Shown: positions 15,108 through 22,731 of the stretch, in pieces
Position numbering within the stretch: position 1 is the stretch's first letter
Layout: every line of letters starts with the position of its first letter
Source of the DNA: a virus
Strand: one strand, 5' to 3'
DNA length: 64,000 bases
Virus record (IMG/VR): IMGVR_UViG_3300032093_000070
Span: 1 to 64,000 of that record
Notes under the pieces: model-generated
Seen by the model: only the letters and a program-made list of their open reading frames with translations
Database searches by the model: none
Told to the model about the DNA's origin: nothing
Position numbers and translations under genes: made by a program

Positions 15108-15589
15108 GAACTACGCCCTGTAGATTTATTTATATTTACTCGACGGGTGATCTCACGATTAATAAAAGAAATGTCTTTAGATAGACGATCTGAAATGATT
15201 TGTATTAAACCGTGGTAATTAGATAACTCCTGAAAGACATCAAACTTTTCTCTGTACTCTGGATCTACTTCTACCTCGGCGTCTATCATGGCTACTGCTT
15301 TGCCAGAATTCTTTAACTCTAATTTTTTTCCGGCCCTCTTTAAATTCATAATCTTTTCCGCCTCAGCTTTATCAACTTGAGCGCACCACAATTGAAGGTT
15401 AATAAATTCTAAATAAGCAACATACTTGGCGTACAACTCCATAACCTGCTCGTCTGACATGCCTGTAATGTCTGACGGTAAAGTTGGAGCGTCGTACCCG
15501 TACTGCTCATTGACTAAAAGACCTTGTGATTTTAAAGTAGCAATAGTCTTGTTGCTAGCCTCGGCAACCCGTAGCTCAATTGGACTCAT
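15092..15589 (-). CDS. Hypothetical helical protein in recombination operon (165 aa)
   Basis: Unknown. Nearly all helical, with probable coiled-coil parts; one Cys. The frame is open to 15670, but ATG 15589 with GAGGTT upstream and a short overlap with the nuclease gene is the likely start. Its place between a Cas4-like nuclease and RuvC suggests a role in recombination or replication (for example a mediator), which is inference only. Confidence 0.6.
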   Translation of the reverse strand: MSPIELRVAEASNKTIATLKSQGLLVNEQYGYDAPTLPSDITGMSDEQVMELYAKYVAYLEFINLQLWCAQVDKAEAEKIMNLKRAGKKLELKNSGKAVAMIDAEVEVDPEYREKFDVFQELSNYHGLIQIISDRLSKDISFINREITRRVNINKSTGRSSWLVP

Positions 15590-16442
15590 CTGTGTAACCT
15601 CCACATCTCTTGCACCCAGTGGTGCCAATATTACAGACAGGTGGAGTTTTGTTGGCAACCGCGTCGGCAATCATCTGAGCTGCTTCAAATAAATGGCTGA
15701 TGCCAAAATCACTTTTAGGGACTACAAACTCTTTGGCTTCTTGGTTTGATTTAGATTCATAAACCAATACAGCTTCTTGAGGTTTGTATTCTAGATCTAA
15801 TAGTTCAGCAAGTTTCATGTAGATTTGAACTTGATTTACATGCTTCATAAAAGGGCTAGTAACTGCTTTCCAAGTCTTGTCAAAGTCACCGTTGTTCTCA
15901 GCAAATAACTCACCTGCTTCCCACCGCAAAGTACCAGCGCCGATGGATTTAATCTCAAGCATTAATGGATCACCCATATCTAAAAGTAAGCCGTCTGAGT
16001 GCCCAGCTATATGTAACTTTGGGTAATTTAATGTGACTTCTAAATACTCATAGCCATGCAACGGCACTTTTGGATCGTGATCTTTAGGTCGTCCCCAAAA
16101 AATCTCATTGCACTCATGACATTTCCATTTGCCCCAAAGGGTTCCCATTTCTTTAAACCAATTTTGCCACTTAGCGTGAATTGCATGACCCTCTTCAAAT
16201 ACAGAAAGGATTCTAAAACTGTAATCTCTTTTTACTGGTGTGTGACCAAGGATGTGAAAGTAAGAAGCTCTATGGCACCACGCATCGTCAACCATATCTG
16301 AAGGATGTAGAACATTTGTTCGCCTAGATGTATCCATAGGCTTTGAAAGAACATGGCGCTCGACAGATCCTAGAACTCTAGTCTTTATCTTGCCAGCTTC
16401 TATAAAATCTTTTAAGGATCCGGTTGGCTTGTACTGTGTCAT
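15576..16442 (-). CDS. Cas4/RecB-like PD-(D/E)XK exonuclease
   Basis: 288 residues. HPSDM...WCHRASYF near residue 50 carries the first Cys and the entry motif; GHSDGLLLDMGDPLMLEIKSI (about 147-167) holds the D...ExK catalytic core; HVNQVQIYM is motif QxxxY. The C-terminal CNIGTTGCKRCG provides the remaining Cys of a probable FeS cluster. CHECN near residue 108 is an extra metal pair. It should act as a single-strand or end-processing nuclease in phage recombination. Confidence 0.8.
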   Translation of the reverse strand: MTQYKPTGSLKDFIEAGKIKTRVLGSVERHVLSKPMDTSRRTNVLHPSDMVDDAWCHRASYFHILGHTPVKRDYSFRILSVFEEGHAIHAKWQNWFKEMGTLWGKWKCHECNEIFWGRPKDHDPKVPLHGYEYLEVTLNYPKLHIAGHSDGLLLDMGDPLMLEIKSIGAGTLRWEAGELFAENNGDFDKTWKAVTSPFMKHVNQVQIYMKLAELLDLEYKPQEAVLVYESKSNQEAKEFVVPKSDFGISHLFEAAQMIADAVANKTPPVCNIGTTGCKRCGGYTDESN

Positions 16443-16454
16443 GGCGTCAATCTA

Positions 16455-16766
16455 TCATGATTGACTGACATATTCCTCTAGCGACTTGCCCAGCTTTTTA
16501 GCTTTACGCTTAAGGGCATTGCGCTCACGATGGCTCATGCCACCCCAGATACCGTGTTGCTCTTCCATCTTTTCTGCGTACAACAAGCACTGTTTACGCA
16601 CTGGGCATTCAGGTAAACCATCTCGCCCAAAGCACACGGCCTTTGATACTTCCGCGATCTTGCGATACTTTGTTTTGTCTCGTGGCGGATACCAAAGCTC
16701 GGTGTCCATGCCACGGCATTTAGCTTTATAGCGCCAGGATTCTACGCTTCCTGTGTCTTCGTACAA
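16455..16766 (-). CDS. whiB: WhiB-family FeS transcription regulator
   Basis: 103 residues with four Cys (17, 45, 54, 60), CPVRKQC, and the diagnostic turn GIWGGMSHRER followed by a basic C-terminal tail. WhiB proteins bind a 4Fe-4S cluster and the sigma factor; the family is restricted to Actinobacteria and their phages, which indicates the host. The spacing between Cys45 and Cys54 is eight residues instead of the usual two. No ATG or GTG precedes Cys17; a TTG at 16766 with AGGAG five bases ahead is the likely start. Confidence 0.92.
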   Translation of the reverse strand: MYEDTGSVESWRYKAKCRGMDTELWYPPRDKTKYRKIAEVSKAVCFGRDGLPECPVRKQCLLYAEKMEEQHGIWGGMSHRERNALKRKAKKLGKSLEEYVSQS

Positions 16767-17083
16767 GTGTGCTCCTGAAGAGTCTGGCGAAGTTCCAGAA
16801 AATCATCTTCAGTTAGCATTACATAATTCTCATTATTGAGACTGAAGCCGAGGACCGGAGTCCGACCGTCAAGGATTGCTTCCTTAACAATCTTTTCCAA
16901 AACCGTCGCTTTAACGGTGAAGGAGGCTTTGCCAGTCCACTTGTGTTCTATTAACAAGTCCTTAGATCTGACATCGCCCTTACGACTCCAAAAAGATCCG
17001 CTTCCAGCGTTGCGCTGTCCACCTATCTTTTTTGATAGTCGTACCTCGTGCTTCTTTGACTCGCGTTGACCCTTACTCTTCAT
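16742..17083 (-). CDS. PD-(D/E)XK (Hjc-like) nuclease-fold protein
   Basis: 113 residues. KKHEVRLSKKIGGQRNAGSGSFWSRKGDV then LLIEHKWT gives E...GD...ExK in the spacing of Hjc/VRR-type small nucleases, followed by helix VKATVLEKIVKEAI and strand TPVLGFSL. It may cut DNA junctions or be a packaging or recombination helper. It overlaps RecA upstream and WhiB downstream. Confidence 0.65.
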   Translation of the reverse strand: MKSKGQRESKKHEVRLSKKIGGQRNAGSGSFWSRKGDVRSKDLLIEHKWTGKASFTVKATVLEKIVKEAILDGRTPVLGFSLNNENYVMLTEDDFLELRQTLQEHTCTKTQEA

Positions 17084-18125
17084 TTACATGCTTTGACCCG
17101 GCTTTAATCGAGTCCAGCACATCCCGTTCTAAGGTCTCGCGCAAATCTATCTCCTCGCGTATGGAGCTAAGCATAGCATCAGAACCCTGCCACTGACGAT
17201 CCGCATACCTGTAGTAGGCACCAGCTCGTTTGATGACCTTGTTAAGCATGCCAATAGCCAAGATCTCTTTGGCAAAGTCAAAGGATCCAGCTGGGAGTTC
17301 TCCGCCTTCGGCAAAATAAAAGTCAACCAAAGCTACCTGTGAAGGAGGGGCGGACTTATTCTTCAATACTCTTACCTTGATGGTTTGCCCTACTCGGCGC
17401 TTTTCCTGCCCAGTGCCAGATTCAATCCAATCGTCTCTTCGTACCTCGATACGGGTGAAGAAGGCATAGTCTTTTCCCAATCCGCCTGGTGTTGTTCGTG
17501 GGTCTCCATACATTACTCCAATCTTTGATCGCCATTGGTTAATCATTAAACCAATGAATGGTCTTTCTGGTTTTGTAAGACTTCTCTTGCTGGCTTTACC
17601 GACCTTACGAAAGAATTTATTAGTAAGTAGCGCCCCACGTCCCACTGTAGCTGTCTCCATCTCCGCCGCATTTTCCGTCGTAGGGACGAGGGCGGGAAGA
17701 CTGTCAATGACAATACAATCCACAGCCTTTGACTGAGCGATTTGAACAACTGCCTCATATGCCTCTTCCATAATGTTTGTAGAAACTACATAGACTCGTG
17801 AAGGATCAACCCCACATATCTGAGCATACTCTGGCACCCACTCTTCTGCCGCTACCCACACCGTGGTGAACTCAGGATCTCTGGCTTGATTAGCCGCAAT
17901 CGTCTTCAAGGCTATAGCAGTCTTTCCGTTGCTTGCCTCACCAATAATTTCGTGCCATTGATTAGCTGGCCAGCCACCACCAAGTGCAACATCAACAGCA
18001 ACGGATCCGCTTGTAAGTCGTTTACCTGATTCTGTAATTTCTGAACCTAAAACAATAGTGTCATCGCCCATTTTTTTATTTATTGCGGCAAAAACTTTTG
18101 CCAAATCGCCAGTAAGAGTAGTCAT
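17073..18125 (-). CDS. recA: RecA/UvsX-like recombinase
   Basis: 350 residues, like bacterial RecA. Walker A GEASNGKT (62-69), Walker B DCIVIDSLPAL (Asp141) and the segment TPGGLGKDYAFFTRIEVRR are RecA landmarks. It catalyses strand exchange for recombination-dependent replication and repair. It sits between the zinc-ribbon protein and the nuclease genes in one overlapping operon. Confidence 0.9.
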   Translation of the reverse strand: MTTLTGDLAKVFAAINKKMGDDTIVLGSEITESGKRLTSGSVAVDVALGGGWPANQWHEIIGEASNGKTAIALKTIAANQARDPEFTTVWVAAEEWVPEYAQICGVDPSRVYVVSTNIMEEAYEAVVQIAQSKAVDCIVIDSLPALVPTTENAAEMETATVGRGALLTNKFFRKVGKASKRSLTKPERPFIGLMINQWRSKIGVMYGDPRTTPGGLGKDYAFFTRIEVRRDDWIESGTGQEKRRVGQTIKVRVLKNKSAPPSQVALVDFYFAEGGELPAGSFDFAKEILAIGMLNKVIKRAGAYYRYADRQWQGSDAMLSSIREEIDLRETLERDVLDSIKAGSKHVNEE

Positions 18126-18478
18126 TAAATGTGTCCTATGATCGTTTGTGGATTAAATCCGCCAGATTGTACTTGTTTAGCAGCTTGAGTTGGACCCTGT
18201 GATTGTTGACCACCTACTATGCCGGCACCAACGCCGGATCCACTCTGTTGAATTGGGTAACCGCAGTCATAGCATCTAGCTCTTGACTCCGCTGTACCGC
18301 CGTAGTTTGAACTTCCGCAACCAGGACAACGAGGTGACATTTGAATCTGTTGTGATGGTGGGTAGTGTGATTGAACAGGTTGTTGAAAGGTTGGTTGTGG
18401 TTGTACCAATGGAACTTGTTGAGCAGGTACCTGTGGTGTGGGATTACCTAGTTTCTTTGACCACCAATCAGAAGCCAT
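18125..18478 (-). CDS. Pro/Gln-rich zinc-ribbon protein (117 aa)
   Basis: A disordered Pro/Gln-rich N-terminal part (PQVPAQQVPLVQPQPTF), then a zinc ribbon CPGCGSSNY...ARCYDCGYP, then a Gly/Ser/Gln tail. GGAGG lies six bases before the ATG at 18478, choosing it over the ATG at 18484. Similar proteins accompany recA in actinobacteriophages (from memory); the role is unknown, perhaps a DNA-binding helper. Confidence 0.65.
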   Translation of the reverse strand: MASDWWSKKLGNPTPQVPAQQVPLVQPQPTFQQPVQSHYPPSQQIQMSPRCPGCGSSNYGGTAESRARCYDCGYPIQQSGSGVGAGIVGGQQSQGPTQAAKQVQSGGFNPQTIIGHI

Positions 18479-18950
18479 CTTCATCCTCCAACTTCTTTAT
18501 CGCTATGTCCGATGCTATCGCATTATTGGTAACTAGCCCTAATTGCAACGCTATGGAGAAGCCCCCTACTAGGCTTGATACCGCAATGGCTTTGTAAACG
18601 GACTGCATGGTTATCATATCGTCTTCAAGATCAGCGGTTTCTGAGATCACCCCAGCTTTTTGCATCTCTTTTAACTGCATACTGGACACCGCGTCCGCGG
18701 CTACATCTGATATAAAATCAAGGTACGGCATTAGATCTAAAACTTGTTCGAGGCGTAACTCGCTGTCCTGTCTTTCCTTTTTATTTCCCTCTTCGCTTAC
18801 TGGAGTTAAACCAATCAGTTCGGCAATCTCATTCTCATGCCCCATGCCGGTGTCGTATATGTACCACCGCATTAAAGTTGTTAGGGGAACATCTTTGCTA
18901 ACTGTTACAAAGTCATTATCTTTTCCAAAGAGCTTACGAAACCATCTCAC
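18468..18950 (-). CDS. Hypothetical protein next to DNA polymerase (160 aa)
   Basis: Unknown. Basic N-terminus (MRWFRKLFGK), then helical acidic body and a hydrophobic stretch (AIAVSSLVGGFSIALQLGLV) that might touch membrane but is moderate. It overlaps the polymerase start by four bases and the zinc-ribbon gene downstream, so it is co-translated with them. Confidence 0.6.
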   Translation of the reverse strand: MRWFRKLFGKDNDFVTVSKDVPLTTLMRWYIYDTGMGHENEIAELIGLTPVSEEGNKKERQDSELRLEQVLDLMPYLDFISDVAADAVSSMQLKEMQKAGVISETADLEDDMITMQSVYKAIAVSSLVGGFSIALQLGLVTNNAIASDIAIKKLEDEDGF

Positions 18951-20914
18951 TTAGCCTCACCCCACCGTGTCACAACAGCCATGTCGGCCAACAGTGGGAC
19001 CTTCAAAACATTTATATTTTCCATGGCATCACGGATCGCTTCCTTAGTCTCTTCAACCAAATGGTCTGGAGCTAGGGTAACTAATTCGTCGTGAACGGTA
19101 AGTATGAGCTTGGATTCCTTTGGCAGTCTTTCGTATGCCCTAACCATAGCTAATTTTATAATATCCGCAGCGGAACCCTGAATGCGGGTATTGAACGCCT
19201 GTCTTTCAGCTGAGGCTCGTAGCGCTATATTGTTAGAACGAATGTCTGGTAGGTAGCGACGCCTCTTGTAAAGGGTACTAACATAACCAAGCTTCTTGGC
19301 TACTCCAATCACCAACTGCTTATAGTTGCCAACAGAAGGGAATCGATCAGAGAAATTTGTAAGAAGATCCCTAGCCTCCTGTATAGAGCAACCAATCTGA
19401 CGAGCAATCTTGTCTGGGCCAACGCCGTAGGCAATAGATAGAACCAGCACCTTACCTGCTTTGCGATCCACACCCATCTCATTACCTACAGTGGTATAGA
19501 TGTCACTGCCGTCAAGGTAGTTCTTGATCATGATGGGGTCTTCTGACATGGAAGCAATGATGCGTGGTTCAATCTGTGAGTAGTCTGCTACCACTAACTT
19601 GTAACCCTCTGGTGCATAAAATAAGTTTCTAATGGCGCGACCATGATCTGTGTTAGGCGCAGGAACATTCTGCAAGTTTGGATTCTTACTAGAAAATCTA
19701 CCTGTCTCAGCCCCCCAAGGAATAAAGTCTGCATAGATCTTTCCATTAACTAACAGGCTGTCTCTGTGCTCAACCTTTGACTTACCATTTGTCGTCTTTA
19801 CAACCTCGCCGCCTAAGTAAGGGACAACATAGGTGCTCAATAACTTGTTTAGATCTGAGTACTCAAGTAGTACCTTTACTAGCTCGTCAGTCTCTCTAAA
19901 GTCCTCTAAAGCCTCAGCTGATACTGAATAATCTTTGTAAGTCTTTTCGCCTTCTTTATCTTTACCTTTGCCTGTCAAAAGCTTTGGCTTCAATCCTCGA
20001 CAGCCCTCTTCCTTTGGGCCGTACAAGATGTATTGTTTTTCAGCATTTGAATTGATGTTAAAAACTCCGCCGATCCTATAGATCTCTTTCTTTACTTCTT
20101 CTACCTCTACGCTGATCTTGTCGTATAAAACCTGTAACTGATCTGTGTCAATAGATGCCCCAGTCAGCTTCATCTCACAAAGGACGCGTAACACATCCAT
20201 TTCTAAGTTCATTACCTCGTTAACATTTGCTTCTTTTAATTTAGGAACAAGGTTCTGCCAGAGGAGGAAAGTGTATTTAGCATCTAGGTATGAGTACTTA
20301 GCAACCTCACTAAAACTGTAGTCCTCTACTTTATGACCAATGCCCTTCTCCATGCTGTAACCAAGTTCTCTTTGCAAACAATCATCAAGACCAAGACGAC
20401 CACGATTTTGATTACTGTTGTATAAGAAGGAAGCCATCAAGGTATCAAAGTAAGGCTTACAAGGAACCTCACCGCCGTAATACTTTGCAACAGAACTAAG
20501 ATCAAAACCTAAATTGTGCCCAATCTTTAATGCTTTATCGTTGAAGAATAAAGGCTGGAGTGCTTTGAATACTTCACTCGGGTATAACTGTGCAGGGGCT
20601 TTGCCAAACTCTTTAACAGCTTTTTTCTTATCCCGCGAATAATCTGACTCACGAGCTGGTAATCCTTCAAGTACACGCTTTTCCCCTTGACCGGTAAGCG
20701 GATAGGTTTCACCAATAAACTCACCGTTAGGATGACCAAGTGGTATGACATCGCACCTGCCATAAGTCGCAAACGATAACCAAAGGACTTCATTGACAGC
20801 AGGTACTTCCCTTCGATCACCTACAGTTTCAACATCAAATGCAAAAGCATCTTGCTGTAGGTAGTACGAAATCATTTCGTCTAACTGATCTTTAGTCGTA
20901 ATTATAAAAGTCAC
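18947..20914 (-). CDS. polA: Family A DNA polymerase (Pol I type) with 3'-5' exonuclease
   Basis: 655 residues, no 5'-3' exonuclease domain. An N-terminal DEDD exonuclease is visible (FDVETVG near residue 25, HNLGFDL near 155, YLDAKYTF near 210). Polymerase motif A is DYSQIEPRIIASMSED, motif B KVLVLSIAYGVGPDKIA, and motif C LTVHDEL. This is the replicative polymerase of the phage. It starts with a GTG behind GGGAGA. A 12-base-stem hairpin lies just upstream. Confidence 0.95.
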   Translation of the reverse strand: MTFIITTKDQLDEMISYYLQQDAFAFDVETVGDRREVPAVNEVLWLSFATYGRCDVIPLGHPNGEFIGETYPLTGQGEKRVLEGLPARESDYSRDKKKAVKEFGKAPAQLYPSEVFKALQPLFFNDKALKIGHNLGFDLSSVAKYYGGEVPCKPYFDTLMASFLYNSNQNRGRLGLDDCLQRELGYSMEKGIGHKVEDYSFSEVAKYSYLDAKYTFLLWQNLVPKLKEANVNEVMNLEMDVLRVLCEMKLTGASIDTDQLQVLYDKISVEVEEVKKEIYRIGGVFNINSNAEKQYILYGPKEEGCRGLKPKLLTGKGKDKEGEKTYKDYSVSAEALEDFRETDELVKVLLEYSDLNKLLSTYVVPYLGGEVVKTTNGKSKVEHRDSLLVNGKIYADFIPWGAETGRFSSKNPNLQNVPAPNTDHGRAIRNLFYAPEGYKLVVADYSQIEPRIIASMSEDPIMIKNYLDGSDIYTTVGNEMGVDRKAGKVLVLSIAYGVGPDKIARQIGCSIQEARDLLTNFSDRFPSVGNYKQLVIGVAKKLGYVSTLYKRRRYLPDIRSNNIALRASAERQAFNTRIQGSAADIIKLAMVRAYERLPKESKLILTVHDELVTLAPDHLVEETKEAIRDAMENINVLKVPLLADMAVVTRWGEAK

Positions 20915-20933
20915 AAATAGTCTCCCAATAGGC

Positions 20934-20974
20934 TGAAGGGCTAGTCTAGGGGGTCACCTACAACTAGCCCTTCA
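20934..20974 (-). promoter_or_regulatory. Long inverted repeat upstream of the polymerase gene
   Basis: TGAAGGGCTAGT (20934-20945) and ACTAGCCCTTCA (20963-20974) form a perfect 12-base stem with a 17-base loop, in the only sizeable gap of this operon. No T-run follows on the minus strand, so it may act as an mRNA structure, attenuator or processing site setting polymerase level. Confidence 0.5.
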
Positions 20975-20986
20975 ACATCTCACTGT

Positions 20987-21652
20987 TTAGGACAAAGCGT
21001 TAGCGATTGCCTCTAGCTCATCCCAAGTTGGCGCTTTAAAAATAGAACTATCGTACGCTTGCATTTCGTTAACGATAGGGGTGACGGCAGCAAGATCAAT
21101 GCCCCAGTCCTCTTGTAGATCTCTCTCTTTGACTGGGTTTACCTGATAGGTAATCGCAGCCATCTCACCAGTTCTACTAAGAGCCCAGTAGCTTCTATTT
21201 AACGGGCCGAATTGTTGATTGTGGTGCGCTGCATAAAGAGTTTTATACAAACGCGGAGTTGCCTTTAATACCTGACGCTGAGGTCCACCTTGGGCGCTGA
21301 GGTTGGCAATAGTAAATGCGCGAATATGGCGAGGAACGCTTCCAAGCTTTACGCATAATGGATCATTAGATCCTAGGGAGATGTATGAACGCTTTCCAGA
21401 AGTTTTCTGAGTAAGCCAATGCTCTTTGTAAGAAGCAAATGGTGTTGCGCTCGGATCAATGAACTTAACGATCTGGAATTGACCGTCAATGAATTTGAAA
21501 TCAACTGGGTAATTTCCACCGCCAGCGGCTGGGGTATCCCATCCACTTGATGAAATAGCGTTTGATGGACGACCTGCGATTTCTGTAGCATTTTGTACTG
21601 AAAAATCATCATTCTCAGTAACGATAGGTGTTTCTTCTCTATTGATTGCCAT
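20987..21652 (-). CDS. Possible single-stranded DNA-binding protein (221 aa)
   Basis: The central segment FKFIDGQFQIVKFIDPSATPFASYKEHW then GKRSYISLGSNDPLCVKLG resembles phage gp32-like SSB cores in which a CPLC knuckle follows a GKRSY strand; here only one Cys remains. The C-terminus (SIFKAPTWDELEAIANALS) is acidic and helical, as in SSB tails. The location between polymerase and regulators fits. The assignment rests on recall. Confidence 0.45.
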   Translation of the reverse strand: MAINREETPIVTENDDFSVQNATEIAGRPSNAISSSGWDTPAAGGGNYPVDFKFIDGQFQIVKFIDPSATPFASYKEHWLTQKTSGKRSYISLGSNDPLCVKLGSVPRHIRAFTIANLSAQGGPQRQVLKATPRLYKTLYAAHHNQQFGPLNRSYWALSRTGEMAAITYQVNPVKERDLQEDWGIDLAAVTPIVNEMQAYDSSIFKAPTWDELEAIANALS

Positions 21653-21663
21653 TAGTATTCTTT

Positions 21664-22131
21664 CTATTTGGTTTCGGTTGCGCGGATGTTAGTCCACGCC
21701 TCGGCTAACTCTTTGCTGAGTTGCCGGTGTTCGGACCATTCTATACGGGTTACCGTAAGGAGTCCAGCCTTATCCAGCATCTCTACAAAGGTTTCAATCA
21801 TTGCTCTAGACCACATCCTTCGACCTGGGCGTTTAGTCCCATACTTGTCAATGGTGTCAGACAACCGATAAGGCGAGGCAGGAATATGCCCTTCCTTGAT
21901 CCACGTGCGGATTGTTATTACGGGTCGTCCAACAGCTGAGGCTAAAGCTCCGATAGTAAACATCTCGATATCAGTCCCGTTAGGCAAAGTTTTTTTGTAA
22001 GGCTTTGCATCCCAGTTTTTATCAACTGTTACTTCCGGATCTTTTTGCACAGGCGCTTTACGCTTGCGCTTACTGCCTGGATAATAATCATCCAGATCAG
22101 CAAAACTATTTTCAATGAAGTCTTCGCTCAT
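21664..22131 (-). CDS. MerR-like helix-turn-helix protein (155 aa)
   Basis: Middle segment FTIGALASAVGRPVITIRTWIKEGHIP is a MerR/excise-type winged HTH (recognition of DNA), followed by a wing with RRMWSRAMIETFVEML. The first 45 residues are charged with a basic KRKRK patch. It could regulate the replication operon. Overlaps the next gene upstream by four bases. Confidence 0.7.
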   Translation of the reverse strand: MSEDFIENSFADLDDYYPGSKRKRKAPVQKDPEVTVDKNWDAKPYKKTLPNGTDIEMFTIGALASAVGRPVITIRTWIKEGHIPASPYRLSDTIDKYGTKRPGRRMWSRAMIETFVEMLDKAGLLTVTRIEWSEHRQLSKELAEAWTNIRATETK

Positions 22132-22535
22132 GCTTCTTTAACGAGGAAGGCGTAAGTAATTTTCTCTGGGAACATGGAGTCAATGTCTGCCTCAGAAAGC
22201 TTGCCCTCATAGAAAGCAGCCATGATCGCAGACTCATCTAATGTTGGAATCATTTTGATGCACTGCTCTTTAATGCCGCGTTCTTCAAGAAGCTTTTCGG
22301 CAACAGTAATATCAAGATTTTTAAAAACTTTGCGTTGTTTTGTTAATGTAATTTCGCCTTTAATTGGGTCTTCAACAGTAAGAGTAAGATGACCCTTTTC
22401 AGCAGTCTCGCCGTTGCTTTCAACGTGCTCAGTTAAACGAGTTTTTAATGTATTGACGCGATTGGTGAGTAGCTCTACTTCACCCTTTAATGATAGATAC
22501 TGTCTAAGACTTGTTCTTAGATCTTCTAAAATCAT
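22128..22535 (-). CDS. Coiled-coil hypothetical protein (135 aa)
   Basis: N-terminal heptad-like helix (LRTSLRQYLSLKGEVELLTNRVNTLKTRL), then a small beta part and helical C-terminus. The ATG at 22535 follows AAGGGGG. Familiar from actinobacteriophage replication regions but with no known role. Confidence 0.6.
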   Translation of the reverse strand: MILEDLRTSLRQYLSLKGEVELLTNRVNTLKTRLTEHVESNGETAEKGHLTLTVEDPIKGEITLTKQRKVFKNLDITVAEKLLEERGIKEQCIKMIPTLDESAIMAAFYEGKLSEADIDSMFPEKITYAFLVKEA

Positions 22536-22563
22536 TTTGACCCCCTTGTTAGGTGGGTTCAAA

Positions 22564-22722
22564 TTAATCTAAAGGGTCTACCTCTGTCAAGTACTTCTCT
22601 AGCGCGGCGATAATCACGCTGGTTACGGTCACCTTCTGGCGGGCAGCTTTCTTTTGCACGGCAAGCCAAAGGTCGTCAGGGACGCGGATCGTCCTCGTAG
22701 GGGTCTTAGGTGCGTTAGGCAT
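22564..22722 (-). CDS. Ribbon-helix-helix DNA-binding protein (52 aa)
   Basis: A 52-residue frame: TRTIRVPDDLWLAVQKKAARQKVTVTSVIIAALEKYL matches the Arc/CopG ribbon-helix-helix fold (strand TIRVPDD, helix, turn, helix ending LEKYL). These bind DNA as dimers or tetramers. It lies between the SNF2 helicase and the coiled-coil gene, so it is a plausible repressor of this operon. Confidence 0.75.
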   Translation of the reverse strand: MPNAPKTPTRTIRVPDDLWLAVQKKAARQKVTVTSVIIAALEKYLTEVDPLD

Positions 22723-22731
22723 CCGAATAGT

